From an uncultured Clostridia bacterium (lineage in GTDB: Bacteria > Bacillota > Clostridia > Oscillospirales > Acutalibacteraceae): a DNA stretch of 35,273 nt. This document shows positions 6,543-14,357 of the stretch, one piece after another. The translations under genes were made by a program, and so were the position numbers. The notes below the pieces were generated by a model. The model was not told the DNA's origin, made no database searches, and saw only the letters and a list, made by a program, of their open reading frames with translations. The stretch covers positions 1-35,273 of the forward strand of contig CAMPBI010000004.1 of NCBI GenBank assembly GCA_946637545.1. Direction: 5' to 3'. Numbering within the stretch: the first letter of the stretch is position 1; every line of letters starts with the position of its first letter.

Positions 6543-8663
6543 TTAATTCACCTGATTCCTTTCAAGTCTGGCAAAAATTATACTCATATCGTCGTGCTTT
6601 TTCCCCTCAAATTCACGAAGCGCTCTTGTCAGAACAGCGTCGGCAGTTTCCTGCACCCCAAGACCGCCGAGCGAGTTAAGCGTGCCCTCGACCCACTCCT
6701 TGCCAAGGTCGCCGATTCCGTCGCTCATCAGCGCAACACAGTCGTCGCAGCCGATAACGGCAGTGCGTTTTGCAAACTCAACGCCACGCAGAATTCCGGC
6801 AGGCATAGAAGTCAATTCGCATTTTGTAATGCGGTTGTTTTTGATAATATAGCTTGCAGGCGCGCCTGCCTTGTAGATTTCGCATTTACCCGTGTACAAA
6901 TCAATATTCACAATATCGAGCGTGGCAAGACTTTCGTCGTTACTCTTAACAAGCAGAGCACAGTTAACAACCTTGAGTGCAATGTCAAAGCCAAAGCCTG
7001 CGCTGATAAGCTTTGAAATAAGTCCGGCGCCCATTGCGCCGTCAAGCGCGGCACGCGAGCCCTTGCCCATACCGTCGCTGATAATCAGAATACAGTGCCC
7101 CTTGCCGTCGTTGATTACTTTAACAGTGTCACCGCACAAGTCGCCCTCGGCACTGTGCTGCGCAAAGCCGACGGACAGACGAAAATTCGGACGCTCAAAA
7201 TAGGCAATCATTGTTTCCGTTTTAAAATTAGTAGAGCGCGGCGAATCAAAATATCTGCCCAGAATTTTGCCGATTTCCTCGGTCAGCCGCCCATCGTTTG
7301 CCGCACTGTAATCGCCGTCGGTAAGAATTTCAACGCGTATTCGCCCGAACTTGTCCTCGATTACGGAAATATTCGATGGAAAAATATCAAAATCACCGAG
7401 CAGCCGCCGTATTTTTGCCGCCGCAGCAGTGTCAAAGATTTCGGACTCGTCAAATTCAAACGCCAAATCCTCGAGCATATCCGCAATTGAAAAAAACTGG
7501 TCGGACGCAACCATACGAATCTGGTTTGTTTTTTCAAGCACTATTTCGCGGCGTATGTACTCCTCCTCGGTGAGCATTTCGCGGTCATAGTCGTTCTTTT
7601 TGCGCGTAAGGTCGTTTATACGCTCGCGCACGGTGTCCACGCTTTCGCTGATTGCCGCCATTGCCGATGACGCAAAGCGCAGCTTGAGCACAAGGTTCTG
7701 CCGCAACGAGCCGTCCGGCGCCTCATTTTCGGAGGTGACAAAGGTCTGCTCTATTTTTGCACCGATTTTTGGAGGAATAAGCGCAAAGGCGGTTGCGGCG
7801 ATTACCGCCTCAAGAAACAGCGGCAGTGAAAAATCACCGTTTTCCGCAGCGGCGAAAAAGCCGACAGAGCACAGAAAACTGATACCCGAGGAAAACGGTG
7901 ATATCCCCCGAAACAAAAGCGCAACAAGCGCTGAAAACGACAGCGCGCCGACAATGAACAATGCTCCCGAGCCTGAAATAGAAAGTGAAAAGCCAAGCGT
8001 GAGTGCCAGGATAAGCGCCCTTCTGTCGCCCGCATAGCGAACGGCGCACAAAATGAGCAGCATTGCCACTGCACGCGCAGGGCACACCCCGCCTATATTA
8101 AGCGATGACAAATTCATCAGTATAATGCCGAGCGAAATTACTATGCAACTCACATCGGACAGCGGCAATGCGCGAAGACGCAGCCGCTTGTAATTTGCAT
8201 TAATACTGCGGTAAAAGAAATAAGTGCCGCCTGAGCAGAGCACTGCCTCGCTTGCAACAAGCACGTAGTCGCCAAAGCTGCTGCCAAGATTAAGACAGAG
8301 CACCGTGCCGCTTGCAAAATCTGACAGAAACGCCACCGTCATAACAAACGCAGGGCGGTGATAAAGTTCAAAAGCGGCTGCGGCAAGAGCGCCGATTAAA
8401 GCCATACTGATGCCTGCAAGATACCTTGCAGACGCGGCGTTTACTCCGCCAATCAGTGTGCCTGCAAACGCTCCTGCCGCGGCGAAAGGAAAGTACCGTT
8501 TTGGCGATGCTGCAGTGAGCGAAATCCCAAAGGGTGTTACGTCGCCGATAACCCTGCCGAAGCTGAGGGCAAGTCCTGCTGCAAAATATGCCGCGCAAAG
8601 CAGATAGTATCCGGATTTTAATTCTCCCCTTTTCCTCTTTAAAATCCTCTGTTTTAACGCCAT
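6543..8663 (-). CDS. spoIIE: Stage II sporulation protein E (PP2C phosphatase)
   Basis: SpoIIE dephosphorylates the anti-anti-sigma factor SpoIIAA to release sigma-F in the forespore and also associates with the polar septum. The protein has a long hydrophobic N-terminal part (about residues 15-310, many membrane helices), a central regulatory region with an acidic coiled-coil-like stretch, and a C-terminal PP2C domain. That domain shows VGFAQHSAEGDLCGD, IISDGMGKGSRAA and ALMSDGIGDLG, carrying the metal-binding Asp residues. The length of about 706 residues is somewhat shorter than the roughly 827 of B. subtilis. The track begins at a TTG (8717). The ATG at 8663 follows a GAGG site by 8 bases and is preferred. 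The GlmS-like gene follows without a gap. No convincing Spo0A box was found upstream. Confidence 0.9.
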   Translation of the reverse strand: MALKQRILKRKRGELKSGYYLLCAAYFAAGLALSFGRVIGDVTPFGISLTAASPKRYFPFAAAGAFAGTLIGGVNAASARYLAGISMALIGALAAAAFELYHRPAFVMTVAFLSDFASGTVLCLNLGSSFGDYVLVASEAVLCSGGTYFFYRSINANYKRLRLRALPLSDVSCIVISLGIILMNLSSLNIGGVCPARAVAMLLILCAVRYAGDRRALILALTLGFSLSISGSGALFIVGALSFSALVALLFRGISPFSSGISFLCSVGFFAAAENGDFSLPLFLEAVIAATAFALIPPKIGAKIEQTFVTSENEAPDGSLRQNLVLKLRFASSAMAAISESVDTVRERINDLTRKKNDYDREMLTEEEYIRREIVLEKTNQIRMVASDQFFSIADMLEDLAFEFDESEIFDTAAAAKIRRLLGDFDIFPSNISVIEDKFGRIRVEILTDGDYSAANDGRLTEEIGKILGRYFDSPRSTNFKTETMIAYFERPNFRLSVGFAQHSAEGDLCGDTVKVINDGKGHCILIISDGMGKGSRAALDGAMGAGLISKLISAGFGFDIALKVVNCALLVKSNDESLATLDIVNIDLYTGKCEIYKAGAPASYIIKNNRITKCELTSMPAGILRGVEFAKRTAVIGCDDCVALMSDGIGDLGKEWVEGTLNSLGGLGVQETADAVLTRALREFEGKKHDDMSIIFARLERNQVN

Positions 8664-8753
8664 TTTTGTGTCCTCATTTTTATAATTCGATTTGATTATA
8701 TATAACGAGATACGCAAAATATGTCTTAATGTGTAGCAGAATTCAAATCTTAC

Positions 8754-8782
8754 TTGTATAGCGCAAAGAGATATGATATAAT
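8754..8782 (+). promoter_or_regulatory. Promoter for the GH3 gene
   Basis: TTGTAT (8754-8759), a 17-base spacer and a perfect TATAAT (8777-8782) lie about 30 bases before the AAGGTGAT ribosome-binding site and the ATG at 8812. Confidence 0.75.
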
Positions 8783-8811
8783 TGTTTTATATTATTAAAT
8801 AAGGTGATAGT

Positions 8812-11238
8812 ATGGGACTTATGGACAAGCTAAAAAGTAAAATCAGTGAAACTGTTTCAAGCGTTTCATCGCTGTCGCAGGTTTCGGCGGCAGAGGCTGA
8901 AAGCGCAGGCACAATTACAGACGAAATGAAACGCCTTTGCAGAAAAGCTGCTGCAGAGGGCACTGTGCTAATCAAAAATGACGGCACGCTTCCGCTCAAG
9001 GAAGGCACCGTTGTTTCGCTCTTCTCACGCGTTCAGTACGACTGGTTTTTTGTCGGCTACGGTTCGGGCGGAGATGTGAACTGCCCCGAGAAAGTCAATC
9101 TTGTTGACGGAATCAGAAACTGCGACAAGCTTGAACTCAACGAAAATCTCGCAGAGGTTTACGCAAAATGGATTAAAAATAATCCGGTAAATCAGGGCGT
9201 TTGGGGCACTTGGCCATACTGTCATAAGGAAATGCCTCTTGATGTAATCACCCTTCAATCCACAAAGGGCGCAAGCGACACTGCTGTTGTGTCAATCGGC
9301 AGAGCCGCAGGCGAGGACAGAGACAGCGCATACGAGAACGGCTGCTATCTGCTTAACAATGCTGAAATCGCTATGCTTGATGTTGTTACCTCAAATTTTG
9401 ACAAGGTTATTGTTCTGCTTAACACAGGCGGAATTATTGATATGTCGTGGATGAAAAAATACGGCGACAAAATTTCGGCAGTGCTTTATGTTTTTCAGGG
9501 CGGTATGGAAAGCGGAAACGCAGTTGCCGACGTGCTTTGCGGCAAGGTTAACCCGAGCGGCAGACTTACCGACACGATTGCAAAAAGTTACTTTGACTAT
9601 CCGTCGAGCGACAATTTTGGCGGCAGGAGCGTAAACAATTACGAGGAAGATATTTTTGTTGGCTACCGCTATTTTGAAAGCTTTGACAAAAACAATGTTG
9701 TTTATCCGTTCGGCTATGGCTTGAGCTACACCGATTTTGATATTAAGTACATAGATACTGAAGCGTTTGACGACGGTTTTGAAATAACTGCAAAGGTTAC
9801 AAACATCGGCGAAAGAAGCGGCAGACAGGTTGTTCAGCTTTACGCCGAAAAGCCTTGCGGAAAACTCGGAAATCCGTCACGCGAGCTTGTTGCCTTTGCA
9901 AAAACAAAAGACCTCGCCACACAGGAAAGCGAGGAGGTTAAGCTCTGGGTTGACGCGTATCAGCTGACATCCTTTGACGACTGCGGCTCAACAAATCACG
10001 CAGGCGCTTATGTTGCCGAAGAGGGCGAATACAATTTCTATCTCGGTGAAAATGTACGCGAAGCGCAAAAGGTATTTTCGTATTATCAGGAAGAAACCGA
10101 GGTGTTCGTTCAGCACCGCCAGGCTGCTGCTCCGCAGGAGCATTTTGAGGTGCTGCACGCCGAAATCGTCGACGGCAAAAAAGTGCTTCGCAAAAAGGCT
10201 GTTGCAAAGCAAAAGTACGACCTCGGCTCACGAATCAACAACAATCTGCCCGAGGATATTGAAATAACAGGCGACAAGGGTCTCAAGTTAATTGACGTTA
10301 AAGACGGCAAATGCACGATGGAGGAATTTGTTGCGCAGCTCAGTCTTGACGAGCTTGAGGCGATTACACGCGGCGACTACAGGATGGACAGTCCGCTGGG
10401 CGCAAAGGGTAATGCTGCCGTTTACGGCGGTGTGCTTGAATCACTGCGCGACAAGGGAATTCCGCCTGTTACCACAACCGACGGTCCGTCGGGCATACGC
10501 CTTGCAGCATACTGCTCGCTTATTCCGATAGGCACTCTGCTCGCCTGCACGTTTGACGTTGAACTCACGCAGGAGCTTCACGCTGAACTCGGTGCGGAAA
10601 TGAAGGACAGAGGCTCGGATGTTTTGCTCGGTCCCGGAATGAATATTCACCGCAATCCGCTTTGCGGAAGAAACTTTGAATATTACAGCGAGGACCCGTA
10701 TCTTACAGGTAAAATTGCCGCGGCAGCAGTAAAGGGTATTCAGAGCCAAGGCGTTTCTGCCTGCCCGAAGCACTATGCCTGCAATAATCAGGAAATGCGC
10801 CGAAACAAAAACGACAGCCGCCTTTCCGAAAGAGCGCTGCGTGAGATTTATCTGAAGGGCTACGAAATCTGTATAAAAGAGGCAAAGCCGCTCAATATTA
10901 TGACCTCGTACAACAGAATCAACGGCGTTTACGGTCACTACAACTACGACCTTTGCACAACGATTCTGCGCGGCGAATGGGGTTACGAGGGCAACGTTAT
11001 GACTGACTGGTGGCTGATGAGTGAAAAGAGCCCCGAAAACCCTGCAGTCAAGGACCAGGCGTACCGCGTCAGAGCGCAGGTTGACCTGTTTATGCCCGGC
11101 GGCTCAAGGACAACAAACGGCAAGCCCGACGGCACGCTGCTGTCATCGCTTGGCAAGCCCTTCGGAATTACAGTAGGCGAAATTCAGCGCAGCGCGATGA
11201 ACATACTCCGCAGTGTAATTGAAATTAAATTTAAATAA
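8812..11238 (+). CDS. GH3 beta-glucosidase with reversed domain order
   Basis: This 808-residue intracellular glycoside hydrolase (no signal peptide) has the GH3 domains in swapped order. The alpha/beta sandwich domain comes first (about 40-310: AAAEGTVLIKNDGTLPL, VFQGGMESGNAVADVLCG, FGYGLSYTDF). A fibronectin-like domain follows (about 320-420). The TIM-barrel domain comes last (about 500-800: TTDGPSGIR, LLGPGMNIHRNPLCGRNFEYYSEDP, CPKHYACNNQE, VMTDWW). Asp732 in VMTDWW is the expected nucleophile. The same permutation is known for beta-glucosidases of Ruminococcus albus and Butyrivibrio fibrisolvens. The likely substrates are short beta-glucosides such as cellobiose or gentiobiose. The gene is monocistronic, with a good promoter and AAGGTGAT site, and ends at a terminator shared with the LCP gene. 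Confidence 0.88.
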   Translation: MGLMDKLKSKISETVSSVSSLSQVSAAEAESAGTITDEMKRLCRKAAAEGTVLIKNDGTLPLKEGTVVSLFSRVQYDWFFVGYGSGGDVNCPEKVNLVDGIRNCDKLELNENLAEVYAKWIKNNPVNQGVWGTWPYCHKEMPLDVITLQSTKGASDTAVVSIGRAAGEDRDSAYENGCYLLNNAEIAMLDVVTSNFDKVIVLLNTGGIIDMSWMKKYGDKISAVLYVFQGGMESGNAVADVLCGKVNPSGRLTDTIAKSYFDYPSSDNFGGRSVNNYEEDIFVGYRYFESFDKNNVVYPFGYGLSYTDFDIKYIDTEAFDDGFEITAKVTNIGERSGRQVVQLYAEKPCGKLGNPSRELVAFAKTKDLATQESEEVKLWVDAYQLTSFDDCGSTNHAGAYVAEEGEYNFYLGENVREAQKVFSYYQEETEVFVQHRQAAAPQEHFEVLHAEIVDGKKVLRKKAVAKQKYDLGSRINNNLPEDIEITGDKGLKLIDVKDGKCTMEEFVAQLSLDELEAITRGDYRMDSPLGAKGNAAVYGGVLESLRDKGIPPVTTTDGPSGIRLAAYCSLIPIGTLLACTFDVELTQELHAELGAEMKDRGSDVLLGPGMNIHRNPLCGRNFEYYSEDPYLTGKIAAAAVKGIQSQGVSACPKHYACNNQEMRRNKNDSRLSERALREIYLKGYEICIKEAKPLNIMTSYNRINGVYGHYNYDLCTTILRGEWGYEGNVMTDWWLMSEKSPENPAVKDQAYRVRAQVDLFMPGGSRTTNGKPDGTLLSSLGKPFGITVGEIQRSAMNILRSVIEIKFK

Positions 11239-11243
11239 AACAA

Positions 11244-11296
11244 AAATCCCGAAAGCTCGAGGCTTTCGGGATTTATTATGCGCTAATGCGCTTTTT
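11244..11296. terminator. Bidirectional terminator between GH3 and LCP genes
   Basis: A perfect stem AAATCCCGAAAGC / GCTTTCGGGATTT with a 5-base loop (11244-11274) is T-rich on the right and A-rich on the left, so it can serve both converging genes. A second small hairpin, GCGC-TAAT-GCGC followed by TTTTT (about 11280-11296), adds a backup stop for the plus strand. Confidence 0.85.
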
Positions 11297-12635
11297 AATC
11301 AATTTGTGTGTAGAACACATCAAGAACGGTCTGCATCAGGAAATCCTCGTCGGGATAAAACTCGGCGTGGACAACGCCTGCATAATCGGGATTAGGGTCA
11401 AGCGAGCCCTTCATTTCGCCCTTGAGTGTGATGCCGTCAAAGTCGCGGATGTTCTTTTGCAGGAGCATTGACGCCATATAGGTGGCGTTTGACAGTGTAA
11501 GATTTGTTTTGGAATAATTCTTTGATGTGTTGTAAAGCTTTGACACCGTTGAAAAGTCACGCACAACTGCAGGCAGAGCCTGTGTGGTGTACGCCCTGAC
11601 ATACTGAACCTGCCTGTCAGTACGGTTGAGCGACGCTTCAACACTGTCGGTATCACGGCGACGTACATATACCTCCGCCATATCTCCCTTGAGCGTTACG
11701 GGGTCACCCACACTGATTCCGTAATCGGGAAAAGGATAAAGCGAATTTGGAATTTCAACTCCGCCGATTGCGTCGTTGAGCGGAGCGATACCGTCGAGGT
11801 CAAGCACAAAGTATTTCTGAATCGGAACATTATTAAGTATTCTGCTTATTGCGTCGACTGTGTTCTGACAGCTGAGCGTGTCGCCGTCGGCATAAGCGTA
11901 CGCCAGACAAAGCTGCGTTTGCTTGCTTCCGAGCAGCAATCCTGTGTCCGCGCTGTACATATCAACATCGACCATTGTGTCACGCGGGATTGCAATAACC
12001 TTTGTTTTGCCCGTTTCAACATCAACGGCAACAACTATATCGGCATCGGCTGCGCCGACAAAGTCGGTGTTGTCCGAGGTTTCAAGCTGGCGCTGGTCAA
12101 CGCCGATGAATGCGAGCGAAACGATGTTTTCGTTATACTTATACTTATGTCCGCCGTACTCGATGATTTCCTCGTACTTTGTGTCCTCGGTAACTGTGGG
12201 CATAATGTCCTTTTTGCCCTGGTAGCGCAAAACAAGAAATGTGCCGAGCACCGTGCCGATTGCAAGAAGCAGAATCAAAAGAATGATTATTGCAACCTTG
12301 AGCGCCGCGGGCAGTTTTTTCTTTTTCTTTTTGCTGCTTGACGACGAATGATGGTGCGAGCCCGAATGTCTGTGGCTTGAAGAGTGGCTGTGATGATGGT
12401 GGTGATGATGGTGGTGCTGTACTTGCTCCGCCTTTTCACGTTCTGCCTCTGCCACAGCGTCCTGATAATTCCGTATGTCCTCTTTCAGTTCGGTGTATTC
12501 GTCCGCCTTTGGCTCTGCTTGCGGCAGCTCAATTTCAGTTTCTTTAATTTCAAAATCTGCGCCGCTATTGCCTATGCTATTTAAAATGTCGTCATTGCCC
12601 ATTCCCGAAAGATTGGGGTCAATTCGTCTGTTCAT
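11295..12635 (-). CDS. LytR-CpsA-Psr (LCP) family cell-wall ligase with poly-His N-terminus
   Basis: LCP proteins transfer undecaprenyl-linked polymers such as teichoic acids or capsules to peptidoglycan outside the membrane. The layout is a cytoplasmic N-terminus (1-110), one membrane helix (about 113-136) and an extracellular LCP domain (about 165-340). Its core motifs are ADADIVVAVDVETGKTKVIAIPRDT, FVLDLDGIAPLNDAIGGVEI and VYVRRRDTD followed by an arginine-rich NRTDRQ segment. The region after about 345 is a helical or mixed extension. The N-terminus is unusual: nine consecutive His (74-82), then a His/Ser-rich stretch and six Lys (102-107) next to the membrane. The start overlaps the end of the sortase gene by 17 bases, implying coupled translation and a joint role in wall decoration. 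Confidence 0.85.
   Translation of the reverse strand: MNRRIDPNLSGMGNDDILNSIGNSGADFEIKETEIELPQAEPKADEYTELKEDIRNYQDAVAEAEREKAEQVQHHHHHHHHHSHSSSHRHSGSHHHSSSSSKKKKKKLPAALKVAIIILLILLLAIGTVLGTFLVLRYQGKKDIMPTVTEDTKYEEIIEYGGHKYKYNENIVSLAFIGVDQRQLETSDNTDFVGAADADIVVAVDVETGKTKVIAIPRDTMVDVDMYSADTGLLLGSKQTQLCLAYAYADGDTLSCQNTVDAISRILNNVPIQKYFVLDLDGIAPLNDAIGGVEIPNSLYPFPDYGISVGDPVTLKGDMAEVYVRRRDTDSVEASLNRTDRQVQYVRAYTTQALPAVVRDFSTVSKLYNTSKNYSKTNLTLSNATYMASMLLQKNIRDFDGITLKGEMKGSLDPNPDYAGVVHAEFYPDEDFLMQTVLDVFYTQID
12315..12416 (-). repeat. His/Ser/Lys low-complexity coding tract in the LCP gene
   Basis: The minus-strand coding sequence carries nine His codons in a row, then alternating His and Ser, five Ser and six Lys. 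Both His codons (CAC and CAT) are mixed through the tract, which argues for selection on the protein rather than simple slippage of one triplet. Confidence 0.9.
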
Positions 12636-13422
12636 CCTTAATTAACACTCCGCATACTAAATATCTGTTGCTTCTCTGATTTGTGAAGCAGGTTGACAGC
12701 ACAACAATATTATCGTTTGTTGTGAGCTGTCTGCCAAGTGGGGTCCTAACATTTTTATTATTCGTTTCAGGCGACTGAATCATCTCAAGAAATTCGGCAT
12801 AAACCTGCGTGTCGTTAAAATCAAAGCAGTTGAGAAGATGCCTGTCGTCAAACTTGAACGCCGACACAATCTGATAAGTCAGCTTGCGGTGCGGCATATA
12901 AATATAAAATTTGTCGTGCTTTTTGAAAAAATCGGACGATTCAAAATTGTGCAGCGTGGTGAACATTGTGTCGCCGTAGCCGTTATGCCCGTAAAGCACT
13001 GTAACGCGGTCAGAAAAGGTGGCAGTGTTTCCAAGTTCCGTATATACCGCGCCGCTTGCGCTCCAGTTTTTTGTATACGCATCATGCTTCAGGTAAAAAT
13101 AATCGTCGCTTTCGTGCTGCAAAACGGGATAGTCAACCTTTGTGCCGGGAACTTTCAGCCAGGCAAAAATATCATTGTTCTTTGCTTTAAGCGATTTGAA
13201 GTCAATCGGATTATTCGCCAGCTTTTCATCAACTACCTGTGTTGTTGCTGCAATGCTCGACGCAACCTCGTCACTTTGTTGCGCGCTGTACTGTCCGTAA
13301 AGATAGTAGCCAAGGTATACTGACCCTGCAATTACGAGCAGAATAATCAAAATAAGGATAATTATTCTACCCTTTTTTCTGCCGTCCTCTTCTTCATTTG
13401 CTCTTTTAATTTCGTCACTCAT
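12619..13422 (-). CDS. srtB: Class B sortase
   Basis: This 267-residue membrane-anchored transpeptidase has a charged N-terminus, one signal-anchor helix (about 18-40) and a sortase fold. The catalytic triad is visible: His146 in LYGHNGYG, Cys245 in VVLSTCF and Arg253 in SNRYLVCGV. The WLKVPGTKVDYPVLQ segment and the long spacing between His and Cys fit class B. The enzyme would cut a sorting signal in surface proteins and join them to peptidoglycan. The neighbouring small gene encodes an SPKTG protein; the class B sortase of Clostridioides difficile recognises such (S/N)PxTG signals, so this pair is probably enzyme and substrate. A GAGAGG site precedes the ATG, and the LCP gene overlaps the 3' end. 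Confidence 0.88.
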   Translation of the reverse strand: MSDEIKRANEEEDGRKKGRIIILILIILLVIAGSVYLGYYLYGQYSAQQSDEVASSIAATTQVVDEKLANNPIDFKSLKAKNNDIFAWLKVPGTKVDYPVLQHESDDYFYLKHDAYTKNWSASGAVYTELGNTATFSDRVTVLYGHNGYGDTMFTTLHNFESSDFFKKHDKFYIYMPHRKLTYQIVSAFKFDDRHLLNCFDFNDTQVYAEFLEMIQSPETNNKNVRTPLGRQLTTNDNIVVLSTCFTNQRSNRYLVCGVLIKDEQTN

Positions 13423-13445
13423 TTAATCGCCTCTCCGTGCGAAAC

Positions 13446-13697
13446 AAAAAAGCCCGTACTTATCCCCACTTGTTATAAGGAGGTTACGCCTCAATAATCA
13501 ACTCTTTTGCACTATTAGTTCGTTAAAATTAGCGGCAAGGCGCCAAGCCTTGCCGCTAATTTATGCCTGATACTTGCACAAAATACTTGATTTTTAGGTG
13601 TCAAAGCAGTTTAAGTTGTTTGCTTTTATTCAGATTGGTGAAATCGGGCAACTTAAACCGTGACCTCCTTGTGATAAGTGTGGCAAACGTGCTTTTT
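13446..13697 (+). ncRNA. Candidate structured RNA or MITE-like element between sortase and SPKTG genes
   Basis: The spacer of about 286 bases carries no convincing ORF but is dense in inverted repeats. An outer helix pairs 13446-13457 with 13688-13697 (AAAAAGC-CGT type, one mismatch). A 22-bp helix pairs 13467-13488 with 13659-13680. A 16-bp perfect hairpin with loop GCCAA spans 13526-13562. A helix of 10 or more bp pairs GTTTAAGTTG (13609-13618) with CAACTTAAAC (13649-13658). All four imperfections in the 22-bp helix, and the three before the closing G-C extension of the last helix, are G-U pairs if the plus strand is transcribed. On the minus strand they would be A-C mismatches. This favours a plus-strand multibranched RNA. 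A miniature transposon with long terminal repeats is the main alternative. Confidence 0.45.
13526..13562. repeat. Perfect 16-bp hairpin
   Basis: The arm AAATTAGCGGCAAGGC and its exact reverse complement are separated by the 5-base loop GCCAA. No T-run follows on either strand, so it is a weak terminator candidate. It forms one branch of the larger structure described for this spacer. Confidence 0.9.
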
Positions 13698-13708
13698 ATT
13701 GCGCTAAA

Positions 13709-14197
13709 TTAGTCTTCGCTCTTTTTTCTGAGAGCTGCAAGCACTGCCACGCCTGCACCTGCAACTGCAACAGCCGTTGCTGTAGCTGCGCCGGTCTTTG
13801 GTGACTTACGGTCATCGTTGGACTTTTTCTTCTTTGTTGTCGTTTCCTTAACAATAGCATTTGCGGTAACATCACCGTCGTAATCGTTGATAAGCTGAAT
13901 TGTTATGGAATTGTCGTCCTCTGAAATGATGATGTAATCTTCGCCTTCGGTCATTCCGGGGAACTCCCAGCCCTCAAGCTCACCGTCGCCTGTGTAGGTG
14001 AAGGTAATCTTTGTCGGGTCCTGAGGATCCTTTTCGTAGATAACCTCAGTGGTTTCGTTACCGTTAACCTCAACGTTGATTTTATTTGACTTGGTTGTGC
14101 TTTCAGGGCTTAATACAGCAGCAGATGCCGAAACAGCAACTGCAGAAACTGAAATAAGCATAACAAGCGAAAGAATGATTGAAATAACTTTTTTCAT
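13709..14197 (-). CDS. Small secreted protein with SPKTG sorting signal
   Basis: The protein of about 162 residues has an N-terminal signal peptide (KKVISIILSLVMLISVSAVAVSASAA) and a short acidic beta-rich middle region (about 40-115) with no domain I recognise. A charged linker (KETTTKKKKSNDDRK) leads to a C-terminal wall-sorting signal: SPKTG (about 132-136), a hydrophobic helix and the positive tail RKK. It is the probable substrate of the class B sortase encoded next to it. The track starts at GTG (14206). The ATG at 14197 lies 8 bases after GAGG and begins with the usual MKK of a signal peptide, so it is preferred. A strong promoter precedes it. The function of the mature domain is unknown. 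Confidence 0.82.
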   Translation of the reverse strand: MKKVISIILSLVMLISVSAVAVSASAAVLSPESTTKSNKINVEVNGNETTEVIYEKDPQDPTKITFTYTGDGELEGWEFPGMTEGEDYIIISEDDNSITIQLINDYDGDVTANAIVKETTTKKKKSNDDRKSPKTGAATATAVAVAGAGVAVLAALRKKSED

Positions 14198-14248
14198 TTT
14201 AAACACCTCTAATGTAATACAGACATTTATATCATTATAATCAAATAG

Positions 14249-14277
14249 ATTATATCACGATAAATCTTTTTTGTAAA
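14249..14277 (-). promoter_or_regulatory. Promoter for the SPKTG protein gene
   Basis: On the minus strand TTTACA (14277-14272), a 17-base spacer and a perfect TATAAT (14254-14249) lie about 50 bases before the start codon. A second TATAAT-like box lies just downstream. No clear terminator was seen between the ABC transporter stop (14358) and this promoter. Confidence 0.75.
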
Positions 14278-14357
14278 GGGTTTTTAAAAAAATTTATAAT
14301 TAGTAAAATCCTGGCAAAATGTTGTATATCCACAGAGTGAATGACGCTATATCAAGG

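Noticed and set aside
8664-8811. Spo0A box upstream of spoIIE
   Set aside because: The closest match (TTCGATT) differs from the TTCGACA core at two positions; not enough to call. The TATAAT there lacks a good -35 box.
12390-12416. Poly-His tract as an expression-vector tag or assembly artefact
   Set aside because: It is in frame in the middle of the N-terminal region, uses mixed His codons, grades into His/Ser and Lys runs, and no vector sequence surrounds it.
13478-13500. AAGGAGGT in the structured spacer as ribosome-binding site for a small ORF
   Set aside because: No ATG, GTG or TTG lies at a useful distance on the plus strand. On the minus strand the only TTG gives a 16-residue peptide without features.
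14278-14357. Terminator after the ABC exporter operon
   Set aside because: The region is AT-rich with T-runs, but I found no stable stem before them on the minus strand.
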